A stretch of 64,000 nucleotides of DNA from positions 124,001 through 188,000 of the forward strand of contig NZ_LQBP01000001.1 of the NCBI RefSeq assembly GCF_001507545.1, given 5' to 3'. Below are positions 19,063-27,127 of the stretch, piece by piece. The translations under genes and the position numbers were made by a program. The stretch's first letter is position 1, and each line of letters starts with the position of its first letter. The DNA comes from Ruegeria profundi. GTDB taxonomy: Bacteria; Pseudomonadota; Alphaproteobacteria; Rhodobacterales; Rhodobacteraceae. Below the pieces are notes generated by a model. The model did no database searches, had not been told where the DNA came from, and worked only from the letters and a program-made list of their open reading frames with translations.

Positions 19063-20072
19063 TGGACTTCCTCAACGCCCTTGTGGCGCTCTCCAACTTC
19101 GTCCTTGTTCCCGCAATCGCCTATGGCAGCCAGTTGGCGCTGGGCGCGTTGGGGGTGACACTGATCTACGGTATCCTGCGGTTCTCGAACTTTGCCCATG
19201 GCGATACGATGGCGTTTGGCGCGATGATCGCCGTGCTGGTCACATGGGGCTTGCAGGCCGCCGGGATCGGTTTCGGGCCACTTCCGACCGCCCTGCTCGC
19301 CCTGCCTTTTGCCATTCTGGGCTGTATCGTTCTGGTGCTGATCACGGACCGTCTAGTCTATCGCTTTTACAGGGAACAAAAGGCCAAGCCCGTGATCCTC
19401 GTGATCGTTTCAATGGGCGTGATGTTCATCATGAACGGTCTTGTGCGGTTCATCATCGGTCCGGATGATCAGCGTTTCTCGGACGGGGCACGGTTTCTAA
19501 TTTCTGCGCGCGACTTCAAAACACTGACAGGTCTTGATGAGGGGCTGGCCATCCGCACCTCGCAAGCGATCACGGTCGTTGTCGCCGTTGTCGCCGTGGC
19601 GCTGCTGTTCTGGTTCCTCAACAAAACCCGCACGGGAAAGTCGATGCGCGCCTATTCCGATAACGAGGATCTGGCGCTGCTGTCTGGTATCAACCCCGAA
19701 CGCGTGGTGATGATTACCTGGATTCTTGTCGCGGCGCTGGCGACCACAGCGGGCGTGCTTTACGGGCTGGACAAGAGCTTTAAGCCCTTCGTCTATTTCC
19801 AGCTTTTGCTGCCGATCTTCGCCTCTGCCATCGTGGGTGGTCTTGGCAACCCTATCGGAGCCATCGCAGGCGGGTTCATCATCGCCTTTTCCGAGGTAAC
19901 AATCACCTATGCCTGGAAAAAGGTGCTGACCTATCTGGCACCGGAAAGCCTTGAGCCATCTGGATTGGTGCAGCTTCTGTCCACCGACTACAAATTCGCC
20001 GTCAGCTTTGTAATTTTGCTGATTGTGCTTCTGTTCAAACCCACAGGTCTTTTTAAGGGAAAAGCAGTATGA
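19062..20072 (+). CDS. livH: branched-chain amino acid ABC transporter permease LivH
   Basis: 336-residue inner-membrane permease with about eight hydrophobic segments. Family motifs are LGVTLIYGILRFSNFAHGD near the N-terminus and YGLDKSFKPFVYFQLLLPIFASAIVGGLGNPIGAIAGG near the C-terminus. The start ATG overlaps the stop of the small secreted gene, with GAGGT nine bases upstream inside that gene. Its stop overlaps livM by four bases. Confidence 0.92.
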   Translation: MDFLNALVALSNFVLVPAIAYGSQLALGALGVTLIYGILRFSNFAHGDTMAFGAMIAVLVTWGLQAAGIGFGPLPTALLALPFAILGCIVLVLITDRLVYRFYREQKAKPVILVIVSMGVMFIMNGLVRFIIGPDDQRFSDGARFLISARDFKTLTGLDEGLAIRTSQAITVVVAVVAVALLFWFLNKTRTGKSMRAYSDNEDLALLSGINPERVVMITWILVAALATTAGVLYGLDKSFKPFVYFQLLLPIFASAIVGGLGNPIGAIAGGFIIAFSEVTITYAWKKVLTYLAPESLEPSGLVQLLSTDYKFAVSFVILLIVLLFKPTGLFKGKAV

Positions 20073-21382
20073 GCGAGCCCGTCAAAAACACGCTGCTTTT
20101 CGTCCTTGTCGGCGGTTTGATCCTTCTGACCGGGTTTACCCAAAGCTGGAACGCCGCGATCCTGATCCTGAACATGGGCCTGATCTCGGCCATCATGGCG
20201 ATTGGGGTAAACCTTCAGTGGGGCTTTGCCGGTCTGTTCAACGTCGGCGTGATGGGTTTTGTCGCCTTGGGCGGGCTGGCGGTTGTTTTGATATCTACAC
20301 CGGTGACGCCCGGAGCATGGTCGGCCGGCGGGTATGGCATCGTCCTGGCGTTACTGCTGGGCGCGGCGACTGTGGTCGCTGCCGTGTTCGTCGCGCAGAA
20401 GATGTCAAAGGGTCGGATGCAAACCCTTTCGATCATCGCAATTCTTATCATCGGTTTTTTTGTTTATCGCGCGATCTTCGACCCCAACGCGGCAGCGGTC
20501 GAAGCGATTGACCCTGCTATCGCAGGAAACCTTGGGGGTCTTAATCTGCCTGTGTTGCTGGCGTGGCCAGCGGGCGGCCTTTTGGCTGCCGGGGCCGCTT
20601 GGCTGATCGGGAAAACGGCGCTTGGCCTACGATCAGACTATCTGGCGATTGCGACGCTGGGGATTGCCGAGATCATCATTGCGATCCTGAAGAACGAAGA
20701 CTGGCTGGCCCGTGGCGTCAAGAATGTCTACGGCATTCCGCGCCCTGCCCCTGTCGTCGGCTATGAGGTTGACCTGCAAAATGATCCCGGCTTCGTCGCG
20801 CGGGCCGAGTGGTTCGGCTTGGACGCGGTCACCGCCTCAACCCTGTCGGTCAAGCTCGGCTATTCGCTGCTTTTCCTGATTGTACTGCTAATGCTGCTGT
20901 GGATGGCACAGAAGGCCCTGCGCAGCCCTTGGGGCCGCATGATGCGTGCCATTCGCGACAATGAGGTTGCAGCCGAAGCGATGGGCAAGGACGTTACGCG
21001 TCGCCACTTGCAAATCTTTGTGCTGGGTTCCGCCATCTGCGGCATCGCGGGCGCGATGATGACCACGCTGGACGGGCAGCTAACCCCCAGCGCGTATCAG
21101 CCGCTGCGGTTTACCTTCCTGGTCTGGGTGATGGTGATCGTAGGAGGTTCTGGGAACAATTTCGGCGCCGTTCTTGGGGCGTTTCTGATCTGGTTCCTTT
21201 GGGTTCAAGTGGAGCCCATCGGGTTATGGCTCATGAACCTGATCACTGCGGGGATGCCTGACGGCAGTGCGCTTAAGGCACATTTGATCGAAAGCGCTGC
21301 GCATATGCGCTTGCTCACCATGGGTTTGATTCTGCTGATTGTCCTCAGGTTCAGTCCAAGAGGTCTCATCCCAGAGAAATAA
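20069..21382 (+). CDS. livM: branched-chain amino acid ABC transporter permease LivM
   Basis: 437-residue permease with about ten hydrophobic segments. LivM signatures: SAIMAIGVNLQWGFAGLFNVGVMGFVALG, LRSDYLAIATLGIAEIIIAILKNEDW, and GRMMRAIRDNEVAAEAMGKDV (EAA-type loop contacting the ATPase), then FVLGSAICGIAGAM. Compared with E. coli LivM it has an additional loop around residues 220-270. Last gene of the operon; no clear terminator was found after it. Confidence 0.92.
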   Translation: MSEPVKNTLLFVLVGGLILLTGFTQSWNAAILILNMGLISAIMAIGVNLQWGFAGLFNVGVMGFVALGGLAVVLISTPVTPGAWSAGGYGIVLALLLGAATVVAAVFVAQKMSKGRMQTLSIIAILIIGFFVYRAIFDPNAAAVEAIDPAIAGNLGGLNLPVLLAWPAGGLLAAGAAWLIGKTALGLRSDYLAIATLGIAEIIIAILKNEDWLARGVKNVYGIPRPAPVVGYEVDLQNDPGFVARAEWFGLDAVTASTLSVKLGYSLLFLIVLLMLLWMAQKALRSPWGRMMRAIRDNEVAAEAMGKDVTRRHLQIFVLGSAICGIAGAMMTTLDGQLTPSAYQPLRFTFLVWVMVIVGGSGNNFGAVLGAFLIWFLWVQVEPIGLWLMNLITAGMPDGSALKAHLIESAAHMRLLTMGLILLIVLRFSPRGLIPEK

Positions 21383-21570
21383 ACGGGGCTGAGGGGTAAA
21401 TCCTGAGATCAAGGGGCGATAACGGATCAGTTTATTGATTCAAAAGCCAAAGCTGACTAAACCAAATCAACATCGAGCAAGCCCCCGATCTCCGCAAAGT
21501 CACCCCTACGGTCAAACAAACACTTAATACTTCGACGTCAGGCCACCCCTCAAGAGTAAGAAGACGACAC

Positions 21571-21825
21571 ATGAAAACATCGATTATCCGTTGTATCCTT
21601 GTGCTGCCGATTGTCGCCAGCCTCGCCGCGTGTATCCCATCCCCCGAAGACCTGGAGTCTGAACCAGTCAAAGTTCAAACCCCAAAAGGTGAGGTGACCT
21701 GTCAGCTTTATCGTCAGAATCGAGTCACTTGGGACCGCGCCATCGACTTCCCTGCCACGAAAATGTCAGTGCCCGAAGCGGACAACTATTGCCGGCAGGA
21801 AGGTCAACGCCGCCTGAATCAATAA
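21571..21825 (+). CDS. small lipoprotein of unknown function
   Basis: 84 residues with a lipoprotein signal: MKTSIIRCILVLPIVASLAAC, lipobox LAAC with Cys21. The mature part of about 63 residues has two more Cys (VTCQLYRQ and DNYCRQEG) that could form a disulfide. No family recognised. It lies alone, 188 bases after livM and convergent with the HerA-like gene. A weak purine-rich ribosome site (AGAAGA) is present. Confidence 0.7.
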   Translation: MKTSIIRCILVLPIVASLAACIPSPEDLESEPVKVQTPKGEVTCQLYRQNRVTWDRAIDFPATKMSVPEADNYCRQEGQRRLNQ

Positions 21826-21866
21826 GATCGGCAATCGAAATCTTACCGTCGCGCCGGGCCTTGTTT

Positions 21867-23408
21867 CTACTTGGCCCGGAACAACCCGCCCAGAATGCCG
21901 CGAACAATCTTGCGACCGGTTGTTCCCTTCAACTCTTTGATCACGGCCTCGCTCATCGCTGAGGCGAAGGTATCTTTCTGCCGCATTCCCCGCGAGGACG
22001 ACCGACCGACCCGACTACCGGAATAGCGCCTGGCCGTAGCAAATTCACGTTCAGCCATGGTTTGCTTTTCTTCGTTTTCTTCTGCCTCCGCAGCGGCCAG
22101 TGCGGCCTGATCAGCGCGAGCTTGCAAGATTTCGAAGGCTGACTTGCGGTCTTTCAGCTCACCGTATTTGGCTTGCATGGGCGACGCGGCCAAAACCGCT
22201 TTTCGGTCGGCCGGGGCGATTGGACCCAAGTGGGTGGCCGGCGGACGGATCAAGGTCCGCTCCACGATCCCGGGCACACCTTTCTTCTGCAACATGGATG
22301 TAACCGCCTCACCAACACCAACCTCTCGGATGGCGGTTTCCGTATCAAAAGCGGGATTTTCGCGATATGTTTCAGCGGCAAGACGCAGGTTCTTCCGGTC
22401 ACGCGCCGTGAACGCGCGCAAGGCGTGCTGAACGCGGTTCCCTAATTGGCCAAGAATGTCCTCTGGAATGTCTGCCGGGTTCTGGGAGATGAAATAGACT
22501 CCAACCCCTTTGGATCTAATGAGGCGCGCGACCTGCTCGACCTTGTCCACAAGAACCTTGGGCGCGTCTTCAAACAGCAGATGCGCTTCGTCAAAGAAAA
22601 ACACCAACTTCGGCTTATCCGGGTCGCCGACCTCGGGCAGTTCTTCGAAAAGTTCACTCAGCAGCCACAACAGAAACGTAGCATACAGGCGTGGCGACCC
22701 CATCAACTTGTCCGAAGCCAGGATATTCACCACCCCCTGCCCGTTTTCATCTGTCCGCATCAGATCAGACAATTCCAGCGCGGGTTCGCCAAACAGATTA
22801 GTGCCCCCTTCATTTTCAAGAACAAGCAAGCGTCTCTGGATCGCCCCGACCGAAGCTGTCGAGACGTTGCCATAGCGCAAAGACAATTGCGCCCGATTTT
22901 CACCGATCCAAACCAACAACGCCTGTAAATCCTTAAGATCAAGCAGGGGCATTCCTTCTTCGTCCGCCACGCGGAAAGCGATATTCAGAATTCCTTCCTG
23001 CGCCTCGCTCAGGTCCATGAGGCGGGACAAAAGCAATGGGCCCATCTCGGTCACTGTCGTTCGAACCGGATGACCTTGTTCGCCGAAAAGATCCCAGAAT
23101 GTCACAGGGCACGCGGCATAATCGTAGTCCGTAAATCCAATGCGCGCGGCCCGATCCTGAAACGCCTGATGAAGCTTGTGACCTTCACTGCCAGCTTTGG
23201 CTAGCCCAGACAAATCCCCTTTGACATCGGATAAAAACACCGGAACGCCAGCCTTCGAAAACCCCTCGGCAAGAATTTGAAGAGTCACCGTTTTGCCTGT
23301 GCCCGTAGCACCAGCAATCAACCCATGTCGGTTGGCATATCTCAACGTCAATGACTGGGGCTGGTTGTAGTCTTCACCAGCACCGCCTAAAAATACATTT
23401 TTATCCAT
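21867..23408 (-). CDS. HerA-like ATPase, DUF853 family (YjgR-like)
   Basis: 513-residue P-loop ATPase of the HerA/FtsK superfamily. Walker [17 protein letters not shown], Walker [14 protein letters not shown], sensor-like [31 protein letters not shown] with an Arg finger region ([15 protein letters not shown]). The C-terminal 80 residues are charged and Ala/Glu-rich with a basic [15 protein letters not shown] stretch. DUF853 proteins are widespread in proteobacteria, and their substrate is not established. The start is read as [15 protein letters not shown], preceded by AAGG at 11 bases. Confidence 0.87.
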   Translation of the reverse strand: MDKNVFLGGAGEDYNQPQSLTLRYANRHGLIAGATGTGKTVTLQILAEGFSKAGVPVFLSDVKGDLSGLAKAGSEGHKLHQAFQDRAARIGFTDYDYAACPVTFWDLFGEQGHPVRTTVTEMGPLLLSRLMDLSEAQEGILNIAFRVADEEGMPLLDLKDLQALLVWIGENRAQLSLRYGNVSTASVGAIQRRLLVLENEGGTNLFGEPALELSDLMRTDENGQGVVNILASDKLMGSPRLYATFLLWLLSELFEELPEVGDPDKPKLVFFFDEAHLLFEDAPKVLVDKVEQVARLIRSKGVGVYFISQNPADIPEDILGQLGNRVQHALRAFTARDRKNLRLAAETYRENPAFDTETAIREVGVGEAVTSMLQKKGVPGIVERTLIRPPATHLGPIAPADRKAVLAASPMQAKYGELKDRKSAFEILQARADQAALAAAEAEENEEKQTMAEREFATARRYSGSRVGRSSSRGMRQKDTFASAMSEAVIKELKGTTGRKIVRGILGGLFRAK

Positions 23409-23469
23409 TTTTATATGGCCTTAATTTCCATCGATCTGCCCACAGCATACAAAGTTAACCTTTGACTGC

Positions 23470-23559
23470 GATAGTGAATTTGCCGACTGCGTTGCCCAAG
23501 GCGACAGACGGCAAACTTCCTCCCTGTCGACTGACCGCGCCTTCGGGCGCGGTTTTTTT
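23470..23559 (+). ncRNA. candidate small RNA 1 (orphan terminator with structured 5' part)
   Basis: A textbook intrinsic terminator on the plus strand (ACCGCGCC-TTCG-GGCGCGGT then six T, 23534-23559) has no plus-strand gene before it: the gene to the left is divergent. Upstream lies an outer stem TTTGCCG (23479-23485)/CGGCAAA (23509-23515) enclosing an inner hairpin GTTGCC-CAA-GGCGAC. Between this domain and the terminator is a single-stranded pyrimidine run CTTCCTCCC (23516-23524) complementary to a Shine-Dalgarno sequence. That is the layout of a base-pairing sRNA. The 5' end is a guess; I found no convincing promoter. Confidence 0.55.
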
Positions 23560-23600
23560 AAAGCAAGACTTGATTTTCCATTAAATATTCAGGTTTTCAG

Positions 23601-23629
23601 TTGACCCTTGCGTCTGCCTTTCGTAACGT
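23601..23629 (+). promoter_or_regulatory. candidate promoter of small RNA 2
   Basis: TTGACC (23601-23606) and TAACGT (23624-23629) with a 17-base spacer. The -35 is strong and the -10 weak (3 of 6), placing a start near 23636. Confidence 0.4.
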
Positions 23630-23635
23630 TTGCGC

Positions 23636-23706
23636 ATAACTAAGTCGGCCAGTCCGACGGGGAGAAAAATTTACGAAAGGGGGCCGCTCCACCGGCTCCC
23701 TTTTTT
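23636..23706 (+). ncRNA. candidate small RNA 2
   Basis: A second plus-strand intrinsic terminator lies here (GGGGGCCG/CGGCTCCC, 8 bp with one G-U pair, 6-base loop, then six T, 23679-23706), again with no gene before it. Between the predicted start and the terminator is a 5-bp hairpin GTCGG-CCAGT-CCGAC (23644-23658) and a purine-rich single-stranded run GGGGAGAAAAATTTACGAAA. Predicted transcript about 70 bases. Confidence 0.55.
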
Positions 23707-23767
23707 GCTGGACAATGTGCTGCCGCAACAAGTGAAATGGCAAAAATCCGATCACATCTCCCCTATT

Positions 23768-23794
23768 TTGCAGCTTAACACCTGACACTATAAT
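23768..23794 (+). promoter_or_regulatory. candidate promoter of the IalB-like gene
   Basis: Perfect -10 TATAAT at 23789-23794; a possible -35 TTGCAG lies 15 bases upstream (short spacer). It lies after the second sRNA terminator and 52 bases before the start codon. Confidence 0.45.
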
Positions 23795-23845
23795 CCAAGG
23801 GTGGTAAGACGCACAAAAAAGCTCAACCAACGTGCTGAGGCATTC

Positions 23846-24439
23846 ATGATCAAGAAACTTCTATCGCTTACTTTATCAGCCGCCGTGCTGATTTCTGGCG
23901 CGGTCAGCGCGCAAGAGGCGCAGTCGCAAGGGACCGAAACCGCGCCTGCGGAAAACGGGCTGGACCTTGGCACCACCGGCCCTCGTGTCGGAGAGCAGTT
24001 CGTTCGCGAAACCTCCGGTGATTGGGAAATCTCGTGCATCAAGGCCCAAACCGGCGAAGATCCCTGCGCCATGGTTCAAATCCTCAACGGTCAACAGGGT
24101 GAGCCGCTGGCCGAAGTGACAATTGGCAAGCTTCCCGAAGGCGGCGCGGCGGTTGCCTGGGCTAACGTGATCGTGCCGTTGGAAACGCTGTTGCAAGCGC
24201 AGCTTGCCCTTTCCATCGATGGCGCGCCGCGGAAACTATACAACTATCATCACTGTGTTCCCGTTGGTTGCATCGCTCAGTTAGGCTTTAGCCAGCCAGA
24301 AATCGAGGCGATGAAGTCCGGTTCAAAGGCCGTGGTATCTCTGGTCCCTGCGCGCTTCCCCGATCAAGTGTTGCAGATGGACATGTCATTGAACGGATTT
24401 ACGGCGGCTTTCGACGGTCTGAGCGTCAATCAGAACTGA
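23846..24439 (+). CDS. invasion-associated locus B (IalB) family protein
   Basis: 197 residues, start MIKKLLSLTLSAAVLISGA with GAGG six bases upstream; signal peptide cleaved near VSAQEA. The mature protein has the IalB domain (PF06776): VRETSGDWEISCIKAQTGEDPCAMVQIL and LYNYHHCVPVGCIAQLGF, with four conserved Cys that should form two disulfides. Named after a Bartonella invasion gene, but common in free-living alphaproteobacteria, where the role is unknown. It is followed by a strong bidirectional terminator. Confidence 0.87.
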   Translation: MIKKLLSLTLSAAVLISGAVSAQEAQSQGTETAPAENGLDLGTTGPRVGEQFVRETSGDWEISCIKAQTGEDPCAMVQILNGQQGEPLAEVTIGKLPEGGAAVAWANVIVPLETLLQAQLALSIDGAPRKLYNYHHCVPVGCIAQLGFSQPEIEAMKSGSKAVVSLVPARFPDQVLQMDMSLNGFTAAFDGLSVNQN

Positions 24440-24441
24440 CT

Positions 24442-24477
24442 AAAAAACGCCACCGGGTTGAAACGGTGGCGTTTTTT
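24442..24477. terminator. bidirectional intrinsic terminator
   Basis: Stem AACGCCACCG/CGGTGGCGTT with an 8-base loop flanked by A-run and T-run, between the convergent IalB-like and ketosynthase genes. Confidence 0.9.
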
Positions 24478-24494
24478 CTTCCAGCGTGCACAAA

Positions 24495-25703
24495 TCAAAC
24501 TTTTTTCAGCGCCAGAACAGCGTTCAAACCGCCGAAGGCAAATGCGTTACTAAGCGCCACGGCGACCTTGGCTTCACGCGCATCATTGGGCACCACATCC
24601 AACGCGCATTCCGGGTCAGGCTCTTCATAGCCGATTGTTGGAGCGATCACACCGTCGCGCAGCGCCATTATACAGGCCAGCAATTCAACCGCCCCTGTGC
24701 CACCGATCAGGTGACCATGCATGGATTTCGTCGACGATATCATTAGATCATCCGCATGCGGCCCAAACACGTCGGCCACTGCTGCGCATTCGGTTTTATC
24801 ATTCGCGGCGGTACCGGTGCCATGGGCGTTGATGTAGCCGACCTGATCCGCATCCAAACGCGCATCAGCCAACGCTCCGGACATTGCCCGCGCCGCCCCC
24901 TGTTTGCTGGGCATCACGATGTCAGTCGCGTCAGATGACATGGCAAAGCCAACGACCTCACACAGGATATCCGCGCCGCGCGCGCGCGCGCGATCGTATT
25001 CTTCAAAGACGAATATACCAGCGCCTTCGCCCTGCACCATTCCGTTGCGGTTGGCACTGAACGGTCGGCAGGCATCCTTGGACATGACGCGCAACCCTTC
25101 CCAGGCCTTCACGCCACCAAAGCACAGCATGGATTCCGACCCACCCGTAAGCATCGCCGGTGCCGCGCCACTTCGGACCATCTGAAACGCCAGCGCCATT
25201 GCGTGATTGGATGAGGCGCACGCGGTCGAGACGGTGAAGCTTGGCCCTTTTAGATTGTGCTCCATCGAGACATGACTGGCCGCTGCATTATTCATCAACT
25301 TGGGAACAACAAAGGGGTGAACGCGGTTTTTGCCATCCTCGTAAACCGAACGATAGTTGTCATCCCAAGTCGAAACACCACCGCCCGCAGTACCAAGCAC
25401 CACCCCGGAGCGGGCTGCGAGTTCACCATGAAATTCGATTCCGGATTGGTCAATCGCTTCTTTCGCTGCCGTCAGCGTGAATTGCGTAAAGCGATCATAC
25501 AAGCTCATTTGTTGGCGGTTGAAGCGCCCTTCCGCCTCGAACCCGCGCACCTGGCCGCCGATTTGGATAGACAGCCGCTCAACATCGCGGAACTCAAGCT
25601 CTGAGATACCGCAACGCCCTTCGCGCATGGCTTCGAACGTGTCGGGGACGGAATGACCCAGCGAATTGATCGTCCCTGCCCCGGTAATAACAACGCGTTT
25701 CAT
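24495..25703 (-). CDS. beta-ketoacyl-ACP synthase (FabF/NodE-like)
   Basis: 402-residue condensing enzyme. Cys-His-His triad visible: Cys in VSTACASSNHAMAL, His in INAHGTGTAANDKTE and His in KSMHGHLIGGTGAVE. The C-terminal block is NAFAFGGLNAVLALKK, where FabF proteins have NSFGFGGTNA. It is therefore a diverged KAS II type, not the housekeeping FabF. It is the third gene of lpxD-ACP-ketosynthase (9 bp after the ACP stop) and probably elongates a special fatty acid on that ACP, perhaps for lipid A or another envelope lipid. The neighbourhood resembles in principle the rhizobial AcpXL clusters, though genes for the other steps are absent here. Confidence 0.87.
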   Translation of the reverse strand: MKRVVITGAGTINSLGHSVPDTFEAMREGRCGISELEFRDVERLSIQIGGQVRGFEAEGRFNRQQMSLYDRFTQFTLTAAKEAIDQSGIEFHGELAARSGVVLGTAGGGVSTWDDNYRSVYEDGKNRVHPFVVPKLMNNAAASHVSMEHNLKGPSFTVSTACASSNHAMALAFQMVRSGAAPAMLTGGSESMLCFGGVKAWEGLRVMSKDACRPFSANRNGMVQGEGAGIFVFEEYDRARARGADILCEVVGFAMSSDATDIVMPSKQGAARAMSGALADARLDADQVGYINAHGTGTAANDKTECAAVADVFGPHADDLMISSTKSMHGHLIGGTGAVELLACIMALRDGVIAPTIGYEEPDPECALDVVPNDAREAKVAVALSNAFAFGGLNAVLALKKV

Positions 25704-25712
25704 GCTGTTATG

Positions 25713-25970
25713 TCAGACTTTTTCAGACACAAGTTTTTCAATACCGGTGATGATGGCGGCAACGTTCGATATGTCAAAATCGCTGGCTTCCGGTTCGTTC
25801 GCGTTGAAGGGTACCGAGATATCGAACTCTTCCTCGATTGCAAAAATGCTCTCGACCAATCCCAAACTGTCGATCCCCAAATCCTCAAGCGTACTTTCAG
25901 GTGTAACGTCCGAAGGCTCCAGCACGGCCTGCTCAGCAATGATTGCGATGACGCGGTCGGTGATGCTCAT
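25713..25970 (-). CDS. specialised acyl carrier protein
   Basis: 85-residue acidic four-helix carrier with the phosphopantetheine site Ser in LEDLGIDSLGLVESIFAIEEEF. It differs from housekeeping AcpP (DSLDTVELVMALEEEF) in the recognition helix and has a longer loop FNANEPEASDFDISN before helix 4. It sits between lpxD (32 bp) and the ketosynthase (9 bp), so it probably supplies the dedicated acyl chain for one or both. AcpXL-like function is an inference from context. Confidence 0.87.
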   Translation of the reverse strand: MSITDRVIAIIAEQAVLEPSDVTPESTLEDLGIDSLGLVESIFAIEEEFDISVPFNANEPEASDFDISNVAAIITGIEKLVSEKV

Positions 25971-26002
25971 GTCGGTCCTCTGATTATCCCGTTGGGGGTG
26001 AT

Positions 26003-27094
26003 TTAATCGCTCGGGGGCTGTTTGAAAACAGCCTTTTTCAGCGCCTCGACGTCACGTGCCAGCCTGGGCAAGCGCCGTTGCGTTTTGTAAATGTCTGTAT
26101 GCGTTTCCATTTTTACGGCCGGGTAGCCCATGATGACCCGGCCCGCAGGTACATTCGAAAGGATTTTGGTGCCGCCCCCCGCAATGACGCCATCGCCGAT
26201 AAAGATGTTGTCCACCACGCCAGTCTGGCCACCGAGTACCACATTGTTTCCAATTTCAACCGAACCGGACACTCCGGCTTGGCCGCAAATCAAACAGTCC
26301 TGACCAACACGCGTGTTGTGCCCAATATGTACAAGGTTATCCAGCTTGGTCCCGTTGCCGATGCGGGTGTTTCGAATTGTCCCGTTATCGACCGTGCAAT
26401 TGGCACCGACCTCGACATCATCCCCGATCTCAACTGCGCCCAGCGAGTGAATGCGCTGCCAGCTTTGCGCCTGCGCATCGCCTTTGTCACCCATCGTTTT
26501 GCGGACGTTTTCAACATTTGACACCTCGGGTGTGACAAAACTGAACCCATCGGCCCCGATCCTCGCGCCAGGTTGCGCAATAAAGCGGTCGCCAATCTGC
26601 ACACGAGCACCGATGCTGACCATCTCGCGCAATACCACGTTTTCCCCCAAAACCGCGTCAACCCCGATAACGCAGTGAGGTCCGACCACCGCACCACTAC
26701 CAATGCGAGCCCGTGCTCCGATAACTGTCAGTGGCCCGACCGAGGCGCTCTCGCCGATTTCGGCGCTTGGGTCTATCACAGCCGACGGGTGAATGCCCGG
26801 CTCAACACCCTGCCCTCGGTCCAACATCGCTGTGATTCCAGCCATTGCCATGCGTGGTCTGACAACAAAAATCGCAGCCTGCAGCCCCATTGCCTGCCAG
26901 TCTGCGCCTTCCCACAAAACAGCCGCCTTCGCTGAACCACCGTTCAGCGCCTCGGCATATTTCGGAGACATCGCCATCGCTAGGTCCGTAGGACCGGCAT
27001 CTGCCGGTTCAGCGGCACGCGCGACAACAAGGTTACCATCGCCGCGATATTCGGCGCCCAGGGCCTCGGCTATTTGCTGGATTGAATACTGCAT
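26003..27094 (-). CDS. lpxD: UDP-3-O-acylglucosamine N-acyltransferase-like LpxD
   Basis: 363-residue left-handed beta-helix acyltransferase. An N-terminal uridine-binding domain (about 1-100) is followed by hexapeptide repeats 100-330 and a C-terminal helix. The catalytic His lies in NLVHIGHNTRVGQ, and the binding loop is GADGFSFVTPEVSNVENVRK. LpxD adds the N-linked 3-hydroxyacyl chain to UDP-acylglucosamine in lipid A synthesis, taking it from an ACP. The gene is not in the usual bamA-lpxD-fabZ-lpxA cluster but with its own ACP and ketosynthase, so it may be a second, specialised LpxD. Confidence 0.87.
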   Translation of the reverse strand: MQYSIQQIAEALGAEYRGDGNLVVARAAEPADAGPTDLAMAMSPKYAEALNGGSAKAAVLWEGADWQAMGLQAAIFVVRPRMAMAGITAMLDRGQGVEPGIHPSAVIDPSAEIGESASVGPLTVIGARARIGSGAVVGPHCVIGVDAVLGENVVLREMVSIGARVQIGDRFIAQPGARIGADGFSFVTPEVSNVENVRKTMGDKGDAQAQSWQRIHSLGAVEIGDDVEVGANCTVDNGTIRNTRIGNGTKLDNLVHIGHNTRVGQDCLICGQAGVSGSVEIGNNVVLGGQTGVVDNIFIGDGVIAGGGTKILSNVPAGRVIMGYPAVKMETHTDIYKTQRRLPRLARDVEALKKAVFKQPPSD

Positions 27095-27127
27095 GGGGCT
27101 TCTCTGATTAAGGATCTGCCCCGCTGA

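Noticed and set aside
21383..21570. Terminator or small gene after livM
   Set aside because: Only weak, loop-rich pairings and no T-run; no open frame with a ribosome site.
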